Shown one piece after another: positions 59,679 through 64,000 of a stretch of 64,000 nt of DNA. Source of the stretch: Coriobacteriia bacterium. GTDB taxonomy: Bacteria; Actinomycetota; Coriobacteriia; Anaerosomatales; PHET01. The stretch covers positions 1 through 64,000 of the forward strand of contig JAXMKZ010000041.1 in NCBI GenBank assembly GCA_034370385.1, written 5' to 3'. Numbering within the stretch: the first letter of the stretch is position 1; each line of letters starts with the position of its first letter. Under the pieces are notes generated by a model. That model searched no databases, was not told where the DNA came from, and saw nothing but the letters and a program-made list of their open reading frames with translations. A program made the position numbers and the translations under genes.

Positions 59679-61346
59679 ATGAACAGGCTTCAGTTCGCGT
59701 CGCGATGTGCACTGGTTCTGGTCCTCGGCATCGCTGGAGGCCTTCTCGCCGCGCCCGATCGGGCATCTGCGGGGATCACCACGATGGTGAGCGTATACCG
59801 GGCGGGTTACGTAGGCAATCAGGGCGGTGGGAGCAGGGAGCCGGCGATTTCGGCTGACGGCCGTTGGGTAGCGTTCGTGTCCGAAAACCCGAACCTCGTG
59901 TTGGGTGATACGGGCGACACGCGGGATGTCTTTCTTCGCGACCGCCTCAATGGGGTGACCACGCGCATCAGCAGCGCGAATGCGGAGATGGATGCCAGTG
60001 ATCCGTCCGTATCCTCCGATGGACGCTACGTCGCGTACGAGACACACGACGCGGATACAAAGAATGCGGACATCCTCGTCTTCGACCGACTGACGGGTGT
60101 CACCACCCTAGCAAACCTGAACTCGGCCGGACTGCGAGCTGTGGGTGCCTCGACCCCGTCCATCTCCGCCGATGGCCGTTACGTGGCCTTCGAGACTTGG
60201 AGCATGCCTATCGGCACGGACCCCGAGGAGTTGTCCGGCGGCAACCTCTGGGTCCGCGACCGCATCGCGGGTACGACGACCCTTGTGAGCGTGGACTCGC
60301 AGCTGGGTCCGGGAGCCGACGAGATCTACCCCGGGCACGGCAGTGATCCCGAGATCTCCGGAGATGGTCGCTACGTCGTGTATCGCTCAGACGACAATCT
60401 GGTCGTAGCGAACGATACGAACGGAAACGACGACGATGATGCGGGTACCGACGTGTTCGTGCGCGACCTCGTCGCCGGCACGACGACCCGCGTGAGCGTG
60501 AACTCCGCCGGAGGCCAGGCCATAGACCCCTACTGCCAAGCGCCTTCCATCTCGGCCGATGGACGCTACGTGGCCTTCACCTCCGAGGCATCCAATCTTG
60601 TGGCGAATGACACGAACGCGTGTTCCGACGTCTTCGTCCACGATCGCGTCACGGGCGCCACGACCCGAGTGAGCCTGACCTCGTCGGGGGCCCAGGCGCC
60701 CCAGGGCGGCGGTGGCAACTCGCTTTCTTCGACCGGTCGCTTCGTCGCCTTCGGAGCAGCGGACGGTCTCGTCGCGGCCGACACGAACGGCGAGGCGGAC
60801 TGCTACGTCAGGGACTGTGTAACCGGCGCTCTGATGCGTGTGAGCGTGAGCTCATCAGGTGCGCAGGCACCGCCCGATTCCGGGGACGCGAGCTCGGAGG
60901 CAGTGATCTCCGCAAACGGGATGGTCGTGGCCTTCCAAGGAAGCTATGACCGTTTCGTGTCGGTGGATGAGAATCGTGCCCCCGATATCTTCGCCCACGA
61001 GTTGAACTGGTCCGGGGCGCCGCTGGCCACCTCGATCACCATCAAGACCACCGCCACCACCGCCAGAATCGGCAACGCCCCCACCCTATCCGGTGCGGTC
61101 ACGCCGACAAGCCTCATCGGCAAGAGCATTGTGGTCTATGTGAAGAAGCCCGGGAAGAGAACCTGGACCTACCTGGCGAAGGGCACGGTATACCGGCTTC
61201 CCAACGGGTCGGCAGCATGGCGGTACAAGTACTACTTCAAGCCCGGCATGGTGAAGGGCGTCTACACCTACAAGGCAGTCGTGCCCGCTTTGCCCGGGTT
61301 CAAGACGTCGACCTCGCCCAGGACGGTGAGTATCCGGCTACGGTAG
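59679..61346 (+). CDS. Exported PD40 (TolB-type) beta-propeller protein
   Basis: A 555-aa protein read from ATG 59679 after GGGGGAG. It has a signal peptide (to about residue 31). About seven repeats carry ISADGRYVAFxS and DVFVxDRxTGxTTRVS, the PD40 pattern of TolB-like propellers. The last 105 residues form an Ig-like domain (IVVYVKKPGKRTWTYLAKG) resembling the extra domain of TupA. Ligand unknown. In Gram-negatives such propellers are periplasmic; here it would be wall-associated or secreted. Confidence 0.85.
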   Translation: MNRLQFASRCALVLVLGIAGGLLAAPDRASAGITTMVSVYRAGYVGNQGGGSREPAISADGRWVAFVSENPNLVLGDTGDTRDVFLRDRLNGVTTRISSANAEMDASDPSVSSDGRYVAYETHDADTKNADILVFDRLTGVTTLANLNSAGLRAVGASTPSISADGRYVAFETWSMPIGTDPEELSGGNLWVRDRIAGTTTLVSVDSQLGPGADEIYPGHGSDPEISGDGRYVVYRSDDNLVVANDTNGNDDDDAGTDVFVRDLVAGTTTRVSVNSAGGQAIDPYCQAPSISADGRYVAFTSEASNLVANDTNACSDVFVHDRVTGATTRVSLTSSGAQAPQGGGGNSLSSTGRFVAFGAADGLVAADTNGEADCYVRDCVTGALMRVSVSSSGAQAPPDSGDASSEAVISANGMVVAFQGSYDRFVSVDENRAPDIFAHELNWSGAPLATSITIKTTATTARIGNAPTLSGAVTPTSLIGKSIVVYVKKPGKRTWTYLAKGTVYRLPNGSAAWRYKYYFKPGMVKGVYTYKAVVPALPGFKTSTSPRTVSIRLR

Positions 61347-61604
61347 ACGCCACAACGCCCCATGCGTCTTGTCGTGCGCCTATGGCATTGCATTGCTCCG
61401 ACCATTGGTGCGCCTGATTGCCCGAACGATGTGTGGAGCGTGCTCTCAAGTGGGCCTCGATCTGATGCGGCCCCGGTCACCGATGAGGTGGCTGGGGCCG
61501 CTGCGCGAAGCACACGCAGCCCGAAGTTGACTGGGCATCCCCTGCCTGAGCGACGAGGCTTTGCGGCTCGCGCACTAGTCAGTGTCGACCCCCGTCCGCG
61601 ACGT

Positions 61605-62747
61605 CTAGCCGCGTTCCTCTGCCGGGCGCCGCGCCATGGCCTGCATGTCGTCGTGGCTGTCCGTCTCGTCGACTATCTCGACGCCCAGCAGCGTCTCGAC
61701 CGCGTCCTCGAGCGTCACGAGGCCGCTCGTCCCGCCGTACTCGTCAACCACTAGCGCGATGTGCTCCCGATGTTCGAGAAGGAACTCGAGCAACGTGGAC
61801 AGCGGCATCCTCGCAGGCACCGCCGAGATGTCTCTACTCAGGGACTTGAGAGTTCGGGTCCCATCGCTTGGCTCGAGCATGAAGAGCTCATCTTTGAGGA
61901 TGAATCCCCTGATGTCGTCGATGCTCTCTCCATAGATCGGCAGCCGTGAGAACGCGATCTGCGTCGCTGTGGACTTCGCTTCGGCAACCGTCATGTCGCC
62001 GGGCAGCGCTGTGACGACGGTTCGCGGTGTCATGACGTCTGCTGCCCGGAGCGACGAGAATTTGAACAGGTTTCTCAGGATACGGGACTCGTTCATGTCG
62101 ATCTGTCCGTCCACCTCGCACACCTCAGCCATCGCGATGAACTCCTGTCGGCTGAAGGCGTGAGCAGACTTTCCTCGCGAGATGAGCTTGGTCAACCACT
62201 CCGATACGATCACCAGCGGGTAGAGGACCACAATGAGCGCTCGTGTGAAATGCGCAGACGGCTCGGCGAGTGTGCGCCAGTGAACCGTGCCCAGTGTCTT
62301 CGGGACGATTTCTGAGAGGAACAGGATCGCCAAGGTCATGAGGACCGAGAACGCTCCAGTGAGCGCACTGCCGAACACGACGGTCGCCTGGGCGCCTGCA
62401 CCGATTGCACCGGCTGTGTGGGCGATGGTGTTCAACGTGAGAATCGCCGCGAGCGACCTGTCGATATTGTCGGTCCGCAGCCGCTTGAGTAGATCTGCGC
62501 GCTTGGGATTCGCATCGCGCAAGCCCTCGATGTAGGAGGGTGTCGTGCTCAGAAGCGACGCTTCCGCAATCGAGCAAAGAAACGAGATGATGAGGGCAAC
62601 CAGTACGTAGAACACCAGCAGGGCGACGTCGCCGCTCGTTGCGTCGCCTCCTGCCTCCCCGGTTGAACCGGCGACCGCTGCCATAGCGGGGCCTGCGCCC
62701 ATCAGGAACATGCCGATAAGCGCAGCAAAGCGGAATAGTGGTCTCAC
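61605..62747 (-). CDS. CNNM/CorC-family transporter-like membrane protein
   Basis: A 380-aa protein read from GTG 62747 (AGGAGG upstream). Residues about 1-25 may be a signal/anchor. The DUF21/CNNM membrane domain (about 40-200) has SIAEASLLSTTPSYIEGL and LSEIVPKTLG, followed by a CBS pair (DVMTPRTVVTALPGDMTV, VDEYGGTSGLVTLEDAVETL). Such proteins act in magnesium or cobalt handling and the CBS pair binds adenosine nucleotides. The CorC_HlyC domain usually found at the end is missing, so the protein is shorter than many relatives. Confidence 0.88.
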   Translation of the reverse strand: MRPLFRFAALIGMFLMGAGPAMAAVAGSTGEAGGDATSGDVALLVFYVLVALIISFLCSIAEASLLSTTPSYIEGLRDANPKRADLLKRLRTDNIDRSLAAILTLNTIAHTAGAIGAGAQATVVFGSALTGAFSVLMTLAILFLSEIVPKTLGTVHWRTLAEPSAHFTRALIVVLYPLVIVSEWLTKLISRGKSAHAFSRQEFIAMAEVCEVDGQIDMNESRILRNLFKFSSLRAADVMTPRTVVTALPGDMTVAEAKSTATQIAFSRLPIYGESIDDIRGFILKDELFMLEPSDGTRTLKSLSRDISAVPARMPLSTLLEFLLEHREHIALVVDEYGGTSGLVTLEDAVETLLGVEIVDETDSHDDMQAMARRPAEERG

Positions 62748-63060
62748 TGAGTGAGCTTCCTCCTGGTTTCCATGCGAGCGAGGTGCACGCAAAGGCCGAT
62801 TCGGTGCCCTCATTGCCGCCAGTGCATTCGGGATTCCGACGTATTCTATCCTGCCGCGCGGCCGATGGTGCTCCATTCATGTTATCCACATCGGGCACAG
62901 CATCGGCCGAAACCCGGTGCTCGCTCAGCAAGCCGATAGGGAGTATCGTTGCTTGGGGAAGACCCGGCCTGCTCACCGGTCGTTCGCCGAATGGGTTAGG
63001 CACAATATTTGCTTTATCGCCCGTGATCGGCACCCCTCGGACGCTGACCCCCGGAGCCCC
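62748..63060. other. Intergenic region between divergent genes
   Basis: This 313-nt stretch separates the divergent CNNM and small exported protein genes. It must hold both promoters. I see AT-rich patches (ACAATATTTGCTTTAT near 63002) but no clear hexamer pair, repeat or RNA fold. Confidence 0.5.
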
Positions 63061-63336
63061 TTGAGCCGTTTCAGACTGCAGTTGCCCGTACTCATGATCT
63101 CGCTGCTCGTTCTGGTGGCGCTGCTTGCGCTGCAGTGCCCCGAGGCCGGTTGCCATGATTGTGGCGCCGATGAGGTCTTCGCGCGGCAAGGGGTTGCGTC
63201 TCAACCGGTGTTGATCGTCGCGGCGCTGCCGCATTCCGCCATGGCGCCCTTCTTCTCAGTGGCGCCGCTGCGCTCGATCGCCGTTCCCATCTCGGTGGCG
63301 GAGCACCCCGCTCTCGCGTCGCGTCTGCGAATCTGA
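63061..63336 (+). CDS. Possible small exported cysteine-containing protein
   Basis: Ninety-one codons from TTG 63061. The N-terminal hydrophobic segment (LMISLLVLVALLALQ) could be a signal peptide; CPEAGCHDC follows with three cysteines and a histidine, possibly binding metal. The rest is unremarkable. It is 100 nt before the lipoprotein gene in the same direction. Start and even existence are uncertain; the hydrophobic start followed by a Cys-rich motif is the main support. Confidence 0.45.
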   Translation: MSRFRLQLPVLMISLLVLVALLALQCPEAGCHDCGADEVFARQGVASQPVLIVAALPHSAMAPFFSVAPLRSIAVPISVAEHPALASRLRI

Positions 63337-63435
63337 TCCCACTCGGGCGCCCCCAGCACGTTTCCCGTTGCCGTTGCCTGTCACGCCTGCTATCACGCGG
63401 GCGAGCCGCTTCGGCTGACCCCGAATGGAGAAGAG

Positions 63436-63888
63436 ATGATCCGATTCAACCGCCGTTCCCGACGGGCGCGGCTTATCCCAGCGGCAGCGATGCTGCTCGC
63501 TGTGGCGCTGCTCGCGGGCTGCTCGAGTGATACCCCCGAGGCGATCGGTGTGAACGCCGTCATGGCCGATCCCGCAGCCTACACGGGGCAGATCGCTATC
63601 AGGGGCGTGGTCCAGAATGTCGACGCGAACGCTTCGAGCATCGCGGTCATCGACGAGACCGAGTACGCCACCTGTGGGCTCACGCCCTGCAACTCAGCCA
63701 GCCTGCTGCCGATCGTGCTCCCCATCGGCACGGCGGCCGTCGCGGGTGCCTCGGTATATGAGGGCGCGCTCCCGGCCCTCGAGGATGTCGTGGTGGTGGT
63801 CGGCGAGATCAAGTCCACTGACAGCGGCAAGTACTTCGATGTCGAGCGGATCGAGCGTAATGGCTCCGTACTCGTGTCGAAGCGGTAA
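63436..63888 (+). CDS. Lipoprotein with OB-fold-like domain
   Basis: A 150-aa protein read from ATG 63436 after GGAGAAGAG. The signal peptide ends in lipobox LLAGC near residue 31. The mature domain resembles a small beta-barrel (TGQIAIRGVVQNVDANASSI, ATCGLTPCNSASLLPIV) with a CX5C pair. It is 9 nt before an ABC permease gene, so it may be the extracytoplasmic partner of that exporter-type system. Confidence 0.75.
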   Translation: MIRFNRRSRRARLIPAAAMLLAVALLAGCSSDTPEAIGVNAVMADPAAYTGQIAIRGVVQNVDANASSIAVIDETEYATCGLTPCNSASLLPIVLPIGTAAVAGASVYEGALPALEDVVVVVGEIKSTDSGKYFDVERIERNGSVLVSKR

Positions 63889-63897
63889 GGCGGGCAC

Positions 63898-64000
63898 ATG
63901 AGCGATCTGAGACTCGTGCTGCGCAACCTCTTCGGAAGCCGAAGCAGGTTCGCGCTCACCTTGACCGGCATCACGCTGGGCATCACGGCGCTCGTCGTGA
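63898..64000 (+). CDS. ABC transporter permease, MacB/FtsX type (partial)
   Basis: The first 34 codons are in the window, from ATG 63898. LRLVLRNLFGSRSRFALTL and then TGITLGITALVV match the N-terminus and first helix of MacB-type permeases. The gene continues beyond the right edge. It follows the lipoprotein gene closely and is probably in the same operon. Confidence 0.75.
   Translation, partial: MSDLRLVLRNLFGSRSRFALTLTGITLGITALVV

Noticed and set aside
57415-59680. Genomic island integrated at tRNA-Ser(CGA) with a direct-repeat attachment site
   Set aside because: I looked for a second copy of the tRNA 3' end downstream of the hsd remnants and saw none; no integrase gene is present.
61347-61604. 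Possible small gene between the PD40 and CNNM genes
   Set aside because: An open frame exists but has no ribosome site and shows no recognisable motif; treated as intergenic.

Overview
The window is GC-rich chromosomal DNA, most likely from an anaerobic, monoderm actinobacterium of the Coriobacteriia type. That placement is inferred from the gene mix: Ku/LigD repair, DUF2207, LemA and CNNM membrane proteins, a tungstate ABC transporter, a NapH-like polyferredoxin, a multihaem cytochrome, many Sec-exported beta-propeller or Ig-like proteins, and no recognisable outer-membrane proteins. I saw no 16S gene or other marker that would fix the taxon. I saw no CRISPR array, transposase or replication origin.

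Layout. Positions 1-5.1 kb hold a tRNA-Ser(UGA), a MarR regulator with a palindromic operator and an NmrA-like oxidoreductase, then tadA, a DUF2207 membrane protein and a small membrane-protein pair behind a CRP-like site. Positions 5.1-8.9 kb encode bacterial NHEJ (ligD, ku). Positions 9-15.5 kb carry a chemoreceptor, a LytS-type kinase, and a universal stress protein/DUF485/sodium-solute symporter operon. Positions 15.5-19.6 kb hold a toroid/winged-helix fusion protein, lemA, a TPM-domain protein and tRNA-Ser(GGA).

Positions 19.6-37.5 kb are the most unusual part. Two paralogous three-gene sets (secreted beta-propeller, TolQ/ExbB-like channel, DUF2149 protein) flank a tungstate transporter (tupABC). 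A leader that resembles the Moco/Tuco riboswitch precedes tupA. Converging on tupC is a NifQ-like gene whose frame is interrupted by TGA exactly at the first cysteine of the conserved C-X4-C-X2-C-X5-C motif, a strong candidate for selenocysteine. The second channel set lies in a long minus-strand cluster that starts with a molybdate/tungstate-type regulator, runs through two large FN3/Ig surface proteins, a small molybdopterin-fold-like exported protein and an ECF-type membrane protein, and ends with a TiaS-like protein and a Mop-domain protein. I infer a proton-driven envelope machine linked to Mo/W metabolism.

Positions 37.5-43 kb hold a polyferredoxin gene and a small exported protein gene, both preceded by the same arrangement of GTTCA direct repeats, next to an OmpR-type two-component pair, then a cation/calcium exchanger. 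Positions 43-52 kb hold exported proteins, several sharing a C-terminal module, with a carboxypeptidase-like enzyme, RarD and a nitroreductase. Positions 52-54.7 kb form a three-gene operon (nucleotidyltransferase, aminotransferase, CDP-alcohol phosphatidyltransferase) that probably builds a phospholipid head group. Positions 54.7-59.5 kb hold a decayed membrane-protein gene, a multihaem cytochrome, tRNA-Ser(CGA) and the ruins of a type I restriction-modification locus with an intact regulator. The window ends with a PD40 propeller, a CNNM/CorC protein, a lipoprotein and the start of an ABC permease.
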